DNA of 64,000 bases, from NCBI RefSeq assembly GCF_004145845.1, contig NZ_SELP01000002.1, positions 372,001 to 436,000 on the forward strand. The letters are read 5' to 3'. Positions 46,350 to 54,735 of this stretch are shown piece after piece (position 1 is the stretch's first letter; every line of letters begins with the position of its first letter). The DNA comes from Loktanella sp. IMCC34160 (GTDB taxonomy: Bacteria > Pseudomonadota > Alphaproteobacteria > Rhodobacterales > Rhodobacteraceae). The notes below the pieces were generated by a model. That model was not told where the DNA came from, made no database searches, and saw only the letters and a list, made by a program, of their open reading frames with translations. The position numbers were made by a program, and so were the translations under genes.

Positions 46350-46961
46350 ATGCAGACTGTCCGGCAGATAGCAGAGGCCATCGTCGCCCGCGAGGGTGGC
46401 TATGTGAACGATCCCGACGATCCCGGCGGGGCCACGAAATACGGGGTCACCATTCATACGATGCGCCGTCTGGGCCGCGATCTGACCCATGATGGGCTGA
46501 TCGACGCGCGGGATGTTCAGGCCCTGGGCCGGGAAGAGGCCACCCGCATCTTCATCGACCACTATTACCGCGCGCCGGGGATCGACCGTCTGCCGCAGGC
46601 GATTCAGGCCTCGGTCTTTGACATGTATGTCAACGCGGGCAGCCATGCGGTGAAAATCCTGCAACGGCTGATCCGGGATATGCGGATCGAGATTGCCGTC
46701 GACGGGGTGATCGGGCCGCAGACCGTTCAGGCGTCTTTTGCCGCCGAAGCTGCCGCGCCGGGCCATTTCGCCGATGCCTATGGGATCGCGCGGCGCAACT
46801 ATTACTACGCCTTGGCCGATGCCCGCCCGGCCAGCCGCAAATATGCCCGGCGCCGCGACGGCGGCAAGGGCGGCTGGATCACCCGGGCCGAGGAATTCAT
46901 CTCGCCGAAGTATCACCTGACGGACGCCGAACACCGGGCGCGGGTGGCGGCATGGGGCTGA
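46350..46961 (+). CDS. GTA-type endolysin, GH108 muramidase
   Basis: A 203-aa glycosyl hydrolase 108 protein (TtsA/ZliS type). The catalytic Glu15 is in REGGYVNDPDDPGGATKYG at the N-terminus, and a peptidoglycan-binding 3 domain follows (about 110-200). There is no signal peptide, so it would need the holin to reach the wall. The holin gene overlaps its end by 10 bp. In Rhodobacter capsulatus a similar pair, rcc00555-rcc00556, lies outside the main RcGTA cluster and releases the particles. GAGGCG precedes the ATG. Confidence 0.88.
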   Translation: MQTVRQIAEAIVAREGGYVNDPDDPGGATKYGVTIHTMRRLGRDLTHDGLIDARDVQALGREEATRIFIDHYYRAPGIDRLPQAIQASVFDMYVNAGSHAVKILQRLIRDMRIEIAVDGVIGPQTVQASFAAEAAAPGHFADAYGIARRNYYYALADARPASRKYARRRDGGKGGWITRAEEFISPKYHLTDAEHRARVAAWG

Positions 46962-47530
46962 TGTCGAACATCCTGGGAGTCCTGTTCGGGGACGGGCGCA
47001 ACGTGGTGGTGGAAACCATGGGGGCCTTTCGCGAGAATGCCGAGGCCGGGGCAGCGCGCGACGCCCACGCCAAATCCGAAAGCCTGTCGCAATTCGCGGC
47101 GGAATTCGCGCATCCGCGCAAAGGCATCTTCGACCGGTTCATCGACGGGCTGAACCGCCTGCCGCGCCCGCTGTTGGCCTTTGGCACGCTGGGCCTGTTC
47201 GTCATGGCGATGGTGGACCCGATCTGGTTTGCCAGCCGGATGCAGGGGATCGCGCTGGTGCCCGAACCGCTGTGGTGGCTGATGGGGGCGATCGTCAGCT
47301 TTTATTTCGGGGCGCGGCATCAGGCCAAGGCGCAAGAGTTCCAGCAATCCGTTGTCCTGACCGCCGCACAGGCGGGCGAGGTCAGCCGCCGGGTCCGCGC
47401 GATCGAGGCGCTGGGGGCCGGCGCCGCCCTGACCGCGCCCGGCACGCCCGAGGAGCAGGCGGAAGAGGCGCTCGCCCTTGCCCCGAACCCGGCCCTGACC
47501 GATTGGAGGAGCGCCCGCGATGACCAATGA
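46952..47530 (+). CDS. Holin of the 3TM superfamily
   Basis: A 192-aa protein of the family used by gene transfer agents and related phages. Membrane segments are near 72-95 (LLAFGTLGLFVMAMVDPIWF) and 105-125, with an amphipathic N-terminal part. The C-terminus is acidic and Ala-rich. It overlaps the endolysin stop and its own end overlaps the next gene by 11 bp. It would form lesions that let the endolysin out. Start 46952 is chosen; 46961 is also possible. Confidence 0.85.
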   Translation: MGLMSNILGVLFGDGRNVVVETMGAFRENAEAGAARDAHAKSESLSQFAAEFAHPRKGIFDRFIDGLNRLPRPLLAFGTLGLFVMAMVDPIWFASRMQGIALVPEPLWWLMGAIVSFYFGARHQAKAQEFQQSVVLTAAQAGEVSRRVRAIEALGAGAALTAPGTPEEQAEEALALAPNPALTDWRSARDDQ

Positions 47531-47732
47531 AGACTGGGGCCGGACCATCGAACGGCGTCTGGCATCGCTTGAAACCCGCAACGCCGTGGACGAGGTGCAC
47601 CGGATCAACGTCGAAACCCGGCTGTCCGCCATCGAGGACACGCTGAAATGGCTGGTCCGGCTGGTGATGGGGGCCATCATCATGGGCGCGCTGGCCTATG
47701 TGCTGCGCGGCGGTCTGTCGCTGGGGGGTTGA
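47520..47732 (+). CDS. Small XhlA-like coiled-coil membrane protein
   Basis: A 70-aa protein with a coiled coil (about 8-42; RRLASLETRNAVDEVHRI), a Trp-containing turn (LKWLVRLV) and one membrane span (about 46-63). It resembles the haemolysin XhlA family, which helps holins. The strong GGAGGAG site lies upstream, and the start is within the end of the holin gene. It is the third gene of the lysis cassette. Confidence 0.72.
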   Translation: MTNEDWGRTIERRLASLETRNAVDEVHRINVETRLSAIEDTLKWLVRLVMGAIIMGALAYVLRGGLSLGG

Positions 47733-47804
47733 ATATATGCCTCAGACAAAATGTCTCGCCCCGATTTGATTGGGCTTTCCCCGCCCCTGCGCTAGAACGG
47801 GGGC

Positions 47805-49787
47805 ATGATAGCAGAGCTTGGACATTTCACCCTGATTCTGGCGGCCCTTGTGGGGGTTGCCCAAATGATCGTTCCCATGGTCGGGGCCAGCAAAGGCTGG
47901 CGCGGCTGGATGGGATTTGGTGACCCGGCCGCGACGACGCAGTTCCTTCTGGTAGGCACCTCTTTTGCGGCGCTGACCTATAGTTTCGTGATCTCGGATT
48001 TCTCGCTGAACCTCGTGTTCCAGAACTCCAACTCGTTGAAGCCGATGCTGTACAAGGTTTCGGGCGTCTGGGGGAACCACGAAGGGTCGATGCTGCTGTG
48101 GCTGTTTATCCTGACGCTGTTCGGCGCCTGTGCCAGCTGGTTTGGCGGCAATCTGCCGGCCACGCTGAAGGCGCGGGTGCTGTCGGTTCAGGCGGCGATC
48201 GGAGTGGCCTTCTATGCCTTCATCCTGTTCACCTCGAACCCGTTTACCCGATTGTCGGTGGTGCCCTTTGACGGGCGCGACCTGAACCCGTTGCTGCAGG
48301 ACCCGGGGCTCGCCTTCCATCCGCCGTTCCTCTACCTCGGCTATGTCGGGCTTTCGATGTCGTTCTCCTTTGCCGTCGCCGCGCTGATCGAAGGCCGGGT
48401 CGATGCGGCCTGGGCGCGCTGGGTCCGACCCTGGACATTGGCGGCCTGGTTGTTCCTGACCGTGGGGATCGCGCTGGGGTCGTGGTGGGCCTACTACGAA
48501 TTGGGCTGGGGCGGATTCTGGTTCTGGGATCCGGTGGAAAACGCGTCCTTCATGCCCTGGCTGATCGCCGCCGCGCTGCTGCATTCGGCCATCGTGGTAG
48601 AGAAACGTGAAAGCCTGAAAAGCTGGACGATCCTTCTGGCGATCCTTGCCTTCGGGTTCTCGCTGCTGGGGACATTCATCGTCCGGTCCGGCGTCATCAC
48701 GTCGGTCCACGCCTTCGCCAATGATCCCGAGCGCGGCGTCTTTATCCTGATCATCCTTGCGATCTTCCTAGGCGGGGCGCTGACCCTTTATGCCGCGCGG
48801 GCCGCGTCGATGGAGGCAAAGGGCGTCTTTTCGGTGGTCAGCCGCGAAAGCGCGCTGGTCGCCAACAACATCCTTCTGGCGGTGTCGGCTTTCGTGGTCT
48901 TCATCGGCACGCTGTGGCCGCTGCTGGCCGAGGTCGTGCTGGGCCGCACCCTGTCTGTCGGGCCGCCGTTCTTCAACGCGGCCTTCACCCCCTTCATGGT
49001 GGCGCTGGCGCTGATCCTGCCGGTGGGCGGTATCCTTGCGTGGAAACGTGGGTCTTTGGCCAAGGCGATGCGGCCGCTGTGGCCGGTGGTCGTGCTTGCG
49101 GTGGCCCTTGGCGGGCTGGTCTTTGCGATGCAGACCGGGCGCACGGCGCTTGGCCCTGTTGGCGTGGCGCTGGGGGTCTGGGTCGTGTTCGGGGCCATCA
49201 CCGATATCTGGATGCGGACCGGGCGCGGGGCGCTGGCCGACCGGCTGGGCCGCCTGACCCGCCTGCCGCGCGCGGATTGGGGCAAACTGCTGGCCCACGC
49301 CGGCCTTGGCATCACCATCTTCGGGATTGCCACCCTGATGGCCTGGGAACAGGAAGACATCCGCACCGCGCAGGTGGGCGAAACTTTTACCGTCGGTCAA
49401 TGGGATATTGAACTGCGCGCGGTGCGCGAACGGGTCGAGGGGCCGAACTATATCTCGACCATGGCCGAAATGGTCGTCTGGCGCGACGGGGCCGAGGTGA
49501 CGACGCTTTACCCCGAAAAACGGTTCTACCCGGTGGCCGGAATGCCCACGACCGAGGCGGCGATCCGCAACGGGATTTTGCGAGACATCTACCTTGTGAT
49601 CGGCGATCCGCAGGATGGCGGCGGCTATGCGGTGCGCACCTATATCAAACCCTTTGCCAATTGGATCTGGGGCGGCGCGATCCTTATGGCGCTTGGCGGC
49701 ATGGTGTCCCTGACCGACCGGCGGTTGCGGGTCGCGGCAGGGGCGGCCAAGACGCGGGTCGCCAATGGCGGGGTGCCTGCCGAATGA
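47805..49787 (+). CDS. ccmF: Cytochrome c haem lyase subunit CcmF
   Basis: A 660-aa membrane protein with about 15 spans. The haem-handling WWD domain is near 225-255 (ELGWGGFWFWDPVENASFMP). It takes haem from CcmE and, with CcmH, attaches it to apocytochrome c. ccmH overlaps its end by 4 bp. A small inverted repeat AGACA-AAA-TGTCT (47744-47756) lies in the spacer after the lysis cassette and could belong to its own promoter. Confidence 0.96.
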   Translation: MIAELGHFTLILAALVGVAQMIVPMVGASKGWRGWMGFGDPAATTQFLLVGTSFAALTYSFVISDFSLNLVFQNSNSLKPMLYKVSGVWGNHEGSMLLWLFILTLFGACASWFGGNLPATLKARVLSVQAAIGVAFYAFILFTSNPFTRLSVVPFDGRDLNPLLQDPGLAFHPPFLYLGYVGLSMSFSFAVAALIEGRVDAAWARWVRPWTLAAWLFLTVGIALGSWWAYYELGWGGFWFWDPVENASFMPWLIAAALLHSAIVVEKRESLKSWTILLAILAFGFSLLGTFIVRSGVITSVHAFANDPERGVFILIILAIFLGGALTLYAARAASMEAKGVFSVVSRESALVANNILLAVSAFVVFIGTLWPLLAEVVLGRTLSVGPPFFNAAFTPFMVALALILPVGGILAWKRGSLAKAMRPLWPVVVLAVALGGLVFAMQTGRTALGPVGVALGVWVVFGAITDIWMRTGRGALADRLGRLTRLPRADWGKLLAHAGLGITIFGIATLMAWEQEDIRTAQVGETFTVGQWDIELRAVRERVEGPNYISTMAEMVVWRDGAEVTTLYPEKRFYPVAGMPTTEAAIRNGILRDIYLVIGDPQDGGGYAVRTYIKPFANWIWGGAILMALGGMVSLTDRRLRVAAGAAKTRVANGGVPAE

Positions 49788-50227
49788 AACGCCTGATCCT
49801 GATCCTTGCCTTGCTGGCCTCGCCCCTTTGGGCGGTGCAGCCCGATGAAATTCTGGACGATCCGGCGCTTGAAACCCGCGCCCGCGAAATTTCCAAGGGA
49901 TTGCGCTGCCCGGTTTGCCAGAATGAAAGCATCGACGAATCCAACGCGGCGCTTAGCCGGGAATTGCGCATCCTTCTGCGCGAACGTCTGGTGGCAGGGG
50001 ACAGCGACGCCGAGGCGGTGGATTTCATCGTCACCCGCTATGGCGAGTTCGTGCTGCTGAACCCCACGCGGGACGGGGCCAACCTGATCCTGTGGTATGC
50101 CGCGCCGGCGATGCTGATTATCGCGCTTGGGATCGGCTGGGCGACGATCCGGCGCCGCGGCGGCAAAGAGGCCGAGACCCTGACCGAGGACGAAAAGGCC
50201 CGGCTCGACGAAATCCTGCGGTCGTGA
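49784..50227 (+). CDS. ccmH: Cytochrome c maturation protein CcmH
   Basis: A 147-aa protein with a signal peptide (about 1-18), the thioredoxin-target motif LRCPVCQ (Cys42, Cys45) and one C-terminal span (about 100-120). It reduces apocytochrome c or CcmG before haem ligation. The ATG overlaps the ccmF stop (ATGA). Confidence 0.96.
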   Translation: MKRLILILALLASPLWAVQPDEILDDPALETRAREISKGLRCPVCQNESIDESNAALSRELRILLRERLVAGDSDAEAVDFIVTRYGEFVLLNPTRDGANLILWYAAPAMLIIALGIGWATIRRRGGKEAETLTEDEKARLDEILRS

Positions 50228-50299
50228 CGCCGGGTTTGGCTTTTCTGAACCGACAAGTTCACTAGGTTAGGCGGCAGACAAGACCGCAAAGGGATTCCA

Positions 50300-51076
50300 A
50301 TGGAATATCAGGCCATCCGCTCTGTCCTGAAGGACGATATCGCCACCATCACGCTGAACCGGCCCGAGGTGATGAACGCGCTGAATACCCAGATGCGGGC
50401 CGAGATCACCCATGCGGTGCGCGAGGCCGAGAAGTCCGCCCGCGTCGTGGTGATCACCGGTGAGGGCCGGGCCTTTTGTTCGGGGCAGGATCTTGGCGAC
50501 AATACCAATGCCGCGAACATGGATCTGGAGCGGGTTCTGCGCGACGAATACGTGCCGATGCTGAACGCGATCTACAATTGCCGGGTGCCGACGATTGCGG
50601 CCGTCAACGGGGCGGCAGCCGGGGCAGGGGCGAACCTTGCGCTGGCGGCCGATGTGGTCATCGCCTCGGAGGACGCGTTTTTTCAGCAGGCCTTTACCAA
50701 GATCGGCCTGATCCCCGATGCCGGGGGAACCTGGTATATGCCGCGGCAGGTCGGCCTTGCGCGGGCCATGGGGGCGATGCTGTTTGCGGACCGTATCCCG
50801 GCGACGCAGGCGCGCGATTGGGGCATGATCTACGAAGCGGTCGCCCCGGCCGAATTCGAGACCCATTGGAAGGGTCGCGCCACGCAACTGGCGATGGGGC
50901 CGACGGTGGCCTATCGCCAGTTGAAGAAGGCGCTGGCCGATACCTTCGAACATACGCTGGACCAGCAGTTGTCGGTCGAGGCAAAGCTGCAGGGCCGCTG
51001 TGGCAAGACCCGCGATTTCCAGGAAGGCGTTCTGGCCTTCCTGGAAAAACGGCCCCCGCACTACGAAGGGCGCTAG
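50300..51076 (+). CDS. Enoyl-CoA hydratase/isomerase, PaaG-like
   Basis: A 258-aa crotonase-fold protein. The oxyanion motifs are in FCSGQDLGDN and AAAGAGANLALAADVVIA. The region FTKIGLIPDAGGTWYMPR has Asp where a hydratase has Glu, as in PaaG-type isomerases. It may be an enoyl-CoA or oxepin isomerase, but no phenylacetate genes are near. AAAGGGA precedes the ATG. It ends 4 bp over the convergent DUF2087 gene. Confidence 0.85.
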   Translation: MEYQAIRSVLKDDIATITLNRPEVMNALNTQMRAEITHAVREAEKSARVVVITGEGRAFCSGQDLGDNTNAANMDLERVLRDEYVPMLNAIYNCRVPTIAAVNGAAAGAGANLALAADVVIASEDAFFQQAFTKIGLIPDAGGTWYMPRQVGLARAMGAMLFADRIPATQARDWGMIYEAVAPAEFETHWKGRATQLAMGPTVAYRQLKKALADTFEHTLDQQLSVEAKLQGRCGKTRDFQEGVLAFLEKRPPHYEGR

Positions 51077-51597
51077 CGCCGCCGCAGGCTGCGGATGATG
51101 GCCTCGGCCTCGGCGGGCGGGGTCGTCTCGACCCGCCGATAGACGGACCCATCGGCGGTCCGCGTCGCAAGCCCAAGGTCGATCAGGGTGCGGCGCAGCA
51201 TGACATGGTCGCCAATGTCGCTACGGGCCATGATGACCTCGTTCACTTCCCGTTCGCTCATGGGTTGCCGGGCGGGTAGGGCCGCCCAAAGCGCCCAAAG
51301 GGCAAGGGTCCGGGCCGAGGCCTGTTTGGGCCAACGGACAAGAACCCCAGCCTCGTCGAAACACCGAAGCGCGCGTTCCATCGCGCGGCCCCGCAGGGCC
51401 GGGTCGCTTTGAACGCCGGTGTCGCGGGCATGGGCGCGCAGGTGCTGATGGTTGCGGAACCCAGCCGCGCGGGCAATCGCGCCTAGCATGGCGCTGTGCC
51501 CGGGGGTGGCGTCCGGCGGTAGGGCAAGTTCCCTTCGCAGCATCTTTGCAAAGGTCGAAAGGTCGTCAATGACGACGGGTATCGCGGTCTGCGACAT
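51073..51597 (-). CDS. DUF2087 domain protein
   Basis: A 174-aa protein. The C-terminal half (about 92-170) has the DUF2087 pattern: LALWALWAALPARQPMSERE, then HVMLRRTLIDLGLATRTADG and VYRR. This resembles a winged-helix. The N-terminal part (DLSTFAKMLRRELA) looks like a small helical domain. DUF2087 occurs in putative regulators. AGGAGTG precedes the ATG. The gene stands alone, convergent to the hydratase gene. Confidence 0.82.
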   Translation of the reverse strand: MSQTAIPVVIDDLSTFAKMLRRELALPPDATPGHSAMLGAIARAAGFRNHQHLRAHARDTGVQSDPALRGRAMERALRCFDEAGVLVRWPKQASARTLALWALWAALPARQPMSEREVNEVIMARSDIGDHVMLRRTLIDLGLATRTADGSVYRRVETTPPAEAEAIIRSLRRR

Positions 51598-51794
51598 AAG
51601 AGAGCACTCCTGCTTTGGTCAGTGCCGCCCGGACAGGGTCCGGGGTCGATGGCCGCCCTTGTCGATGGCACCGAAGAAGGGGTGCGATCGGTTGGTCGTG
51701 GCAGGTTTAGCGTGTCCTGTGACGGATGGCGGCGCCTGGGTGAAATGCGGACCCTGACGCCCAAATAGGAAATACCGCTGCAGATTACAAGAAG

Positions 51795-51818
51795 AAGGCC
51801 GCCCGGTGGGGCGGCCTT
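51795..51818 (-). terminator. Terminator of gltA
   Basis: A perfect 10-bp stem AAGGCCGCCC / GGGCGGCCTT with a 4-nt loop, 19 bp past the gltA stop, followed on the minus strand by CTTCTTGT. Confidence 0.82.
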
Positions 51819-51842
51819 GTCTGGTTCAGCGTCTGGTTCAGC
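51819..51842. repeat. 12-bp tandem duplication over the gltA stop codon
   Basis: GTCTGGTTCAGC is present twice in direct succession (51819-51830 and 51831-51842). The second copy contains the gltA stop codon (51838-51840). It probably arose by slippage and leaves the protein unchanged. Confidence 0.8.
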
Positions 51843-53133
51843 GCTTTTCGATGTCGACGTAATCGCGGCTCGCCTCGCCCAGATACAGCTGCCGGGGGCG
51901 GCCGATCTTGAGTTGCGGATCGGCAAGCTGTTCTTTCCACTGCGAAATCCAGCCCACGGTCCGCGCCAGCGCGAAGATCGGGGTGAACATCGAGGTGGGA
52001 AAGCCCATCGCGTCAAGGATGATGCCGGAATAGAAGTCCACGTTGGGATACAGCTTCTTCTCGACGAAATAGGGGTCTTCCAGCGCGATCCGCTCCAGTT
52101 CCTTGGCGACCTGAAGCGTCGGGTTGTTTTCGATCCCCAGAAGCGCCAGCACCTCGTCGGCGCTTTCTTTCATCACCTTCGCGCGCGGGTCGAAGTTCTT
52201 GTAGACCCGGTGGCCGAAGCCCATCAGGCGGAAGGGGTCGTTCTTGTCCTTGGCGCGGGCGATGTATTCGGGGATGCGGTCGACCGTCCCGATCTCGCGC
52301 AGCATTTCAAGGCAGGCCTGGTTGGCGCCGCCGTGGGCCGGGCCCCAAAGGCAGGCGATCCCAGCGGCGATACAGGCAAAGGGGTTCGCGCCCGAGGAGG
52401 AGGCCAGACGCACCGTCGAGGTCGAGGCGTTCTGTTCGTGGTCGGCGTGCAGGGTAAAGATCCGGTCCATCGCGCGGGCCAGGATCGGGTTGACCTGGTA
52501 TTCCTCGGCCGGGACCGCAAAACACATGTGCAGGAAGTTCGACGCATAGTCGAGGTCGTTGCGCGGATACACGAACGGCTGGCCGATGTGGTACTTATAG
52601 GCCATCGCGGCGATGGTCGGCATCTTCGCGATCAGGCGGATCGAGGCGACCTCGCGCTGGTGTTGGTCGTTGATGTCGGTGGAGTCGTGATAGAAGGCCG
52701 ACATTGCGCCAACGACACCCACCATGGTGGCCATCGGGTGCGCGTCGCGCCGGAACCCACGGAAGAAGTAATGCATCTGTTCGTGGATCATCGTGTGGCG
52801 GGTCACGAGGTTCTCGAACTTCTCCAGCTCGTCCGCCGAAGGCAGATAGCCGTAGAGCAGCAGGAAGCAGACCTCGAGGTAGTGAGACTTCGAGGCAAGC
52901 TGGTCGATCGGGTAGCCCCGGTGCAGCAGTTCGCCCTTGTCCCCGTCGATAAAGGTGATGGTCGAGTCGCAGGATGCGGTCGAGGTAAAGCCCGGATCGT
53001 AAGTGAACACCCCGGCCTGACCGTAAAGCTTGCGGATATCAATGACGTCGGGCCCCGCGGTTGGCGAATGGATCGGCAATTCGAAGGCTTGCCCGTCAAT
53101 CGTCAGCGTGGCGGTCTTGGTCGTTTCGGCCAT
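51838..53133 (-). CDS. gltA: Citrate synthase
   Basis: A 431-aa type II (hexameric) citrate synthase. It joins acetyl-CoA and oxaloacetate at the entry of the TCA cycle. The catalytic histidines are in [10 protein letters not shown] and [13 protein letters not shown], and the later Asp lies in the PNVDFYSG region. GAGGGGA precedes ATG 53133. It lies downstream of gltX on the same strand, 98 bp apart. Confidence 0.97.
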   Translation of the reverse strand: MAETTKTATLTIDGQAFELPIHSPTAGPDVIDIRKLYGQAGVFTYDPGFTSTASCDSTITFIDGDKGELLHRGYPIDQLASKSHYLEVCFLLLYGYLPSADELEKFENLVTRHTMIHEQMHYFFRGFRRDAHPMATMVGVVGAMSAFYHDSTDINDQHQREVASIRLIAKMPTIAAMAYKYHIGQPFVYPRNDLDYASNFLHMCFAVPAEEYQVNPILARAMDRIFTLHADHEQNASTSTVRLASSSGANPFACIAAGIACLWGPAHGGANQACLEMLREIGTVDRIPEYIARAKDKNDPFRLMGFGHRVYKNFDPRAKVMKESADEVLALLGIENNPTLQVAKELERIALEDPYFVEKKLYPNVDFYSGIILDAMGFPTSMFTPIFALARTVGWISQWKEQLADPQLKIGRPRQLYLGEASRDYVDIEKR

Positions 53134-53231
53134 GTATATCCCCTCGTCTCAGGAACCGGCACGCAAGGATTGCGTCCGGGCGGTTTCTTGGTCGCCGCCC
53201 GAAGCATTATCGTCAAGGTGTGACGAAAGTC

Positions 53232-54635
53232 TTAGGCGCCGATATCGGTCAATCGGGCGATGGTTTCGTCCCGCCCGAGGACCAGCATCATGTCGAAGAC
53301 GCTGGGCGAAACAGCCCGCCCGGCGAGTGCGGCCCGCAAGGGGCCTGCAAGCTTTCCGAGCTTCGTGTCATGCGCCTCTGCGACGGCAGCCACAAGCCCT
53401 TCTAGGCTTTCGCGATCCCAGCTAGCATTTTGCAACTGCGGCGTCAATTCACTCAGTATACCACGGGATACAGAGTCGAGCGCCTTGTCGGCCTTCTCGT
53501 CCCGGTCAATAGGCCGGCTTGTCAGGATAAAATGCGCCTTTTCAAGGAGTTCGGGGAAGGTCTTGGCCCGTTCCTTCAGGCAGTACATCCCGCGCGACAT
53601 GCCGTCACGCTGTTCCCCGGTCAGTGCGTTTTCACCCGTGGCTGCAAGAAATGCCTCTAATTCGTGCAGCAGTGCAGCATCGTCACCCGCGGCGATGTGC
53701 TGGCCACAGAGATTTTCCAGTTTCTTGAAGTCAAACCGCGCGGGCGAGCGCCCGATTCCCGGCAGGTCGAACCACTCCATCGCCTGCGCATCGGTAAAGA
53801 ATTCGTCGTCGCCGTGGCTCCATCCCAGCCGGGCGAGGTAGTTGCGCATCCCCGCCGCCGGGTAGCCCATCTGTTGGTATTCGGCGACGCCGGTCGCACC
53901 GTGCCGTTTTGACAGTTTCTTGCCGTCGGGCCCGAAAATCAGTGGGATATGGGCATAGACGGGCAGGGGCCAGCCCATGCCCGCATAGATCAGCATCTGC
54001 CGTGCGGCATTGTTCAGGTGATCGTCGCCCCGGATCACATGGGTCACGCCCATGTCGTGGTCGTCCACCACCACGGCCAGCATATAGGTCGGCGTGCCGT
54101 CGGACCGCAGCAGGATCATGTCGTCCAGTTCGGAGTTGCGGATCGTCACATCGCCCTGCACCTGATCGCGGATCACGGTTTCCCCGTCCAGGGGCGCCTT
54201 GATCCGCACAACGTAGGGCGCATCGGGGTGGCTGGCGGGGTCGGCATCGCGCCAGGGGCTGCGATACAGCGTCGATTTGCCCTCGGCCCGGGCAGCCTCG
54301 CGGAAGGCCTGAATCTCGTCCTGCGAGGCAAAGCATTTGTAGGCCGTGCCTGCTGCCAGCAATTCATGCGCCACCTCGGCGTGCCGGTCGACACGGGCGA
54401 ACTGGCTGACCGCCTCGCCATCGTAGTCCAGCCCAAGCCACTCCATGCCCTTCAGGATCGCCTCGGTCGCCTCGGGGGTGGACCGTTCCCGGTCCGTGTC
54501 TTCGATCCGCAAGAGGAACTTGCCGCCGCGCCCACGCGCATAAAGCCAGTTGAACAGCGCGGTGCGGGCCGTGCCGATGTGCATGTATCCCGTGGGCGAC
54601 GGGGCGATCCGGGTGACGACCTGCTGTTCGGACAT
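53232..54635 (-). CDS. gltX: Glutamyl-tRNA synthetase
   Basis: A 467-aa class I synthetase. The HIGH-type motif is in [14 protein letters not shown] (12-25) and the KMSKS-type motif is KLSKRHGA near 243. The C-terminal helical anticodon-binding part is complete. It charges tRNA-Glu; alphaproteobacteria often use it also for tRNA-Gln by the transamidation route. The ATG at 54635 has only a weak ribosome-binding site. It is divergent to comEC. Confidence 0.96.
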   Translation of the reverse strand: MSEQQVVTRIAPSPTGYMHIGTARTALFNWLYARGRGGKFLLRIEDTDRERSTPEATEAILKGMEWLGLDYDGEAVSQFARVDRHAEVAHELLAAGTAYKCFASQDEIQAFREAARAEGKSTLYRSPWRDADPASHPDAPYVVRIKAPLDGETVIRDQVQGDVTIRNSELDDMILLRSDGTPTYMLAVVVDDHDMGVTHVIRGDDHLNNAARQMLIYAGMGWPLPVYAHIPLIFGPDGKKLSKRHGATGVAEYQQMGYPAAGMRNYLARLGWSHGDDEFFTDAQAMEWFDLPGIGRSPARFDFKKLENLCGQHIAAGDDAALLHELEAFLAATGENALTGEQRDGMSRGMYCLKERAKTFPELLEKAHFILTSRPIDRDEKADKALDSVSRGILSELTPQLQNASWDRESLEGLVAAVAEAHDTKLGKLAGPLRAALAGRAVSPSVFDMMLVLGRDETIARLTDIGA

Positions 54636-54735
54636 GGGGTATTAACCTTTCGCTAACCAAGGCGGATTTAGGCTTGCGGGATACTAAGGCCGGGGGGCAA
54701 GGGCAAGTCTGTCCGCAGTTGGAAGGGGATTACCC

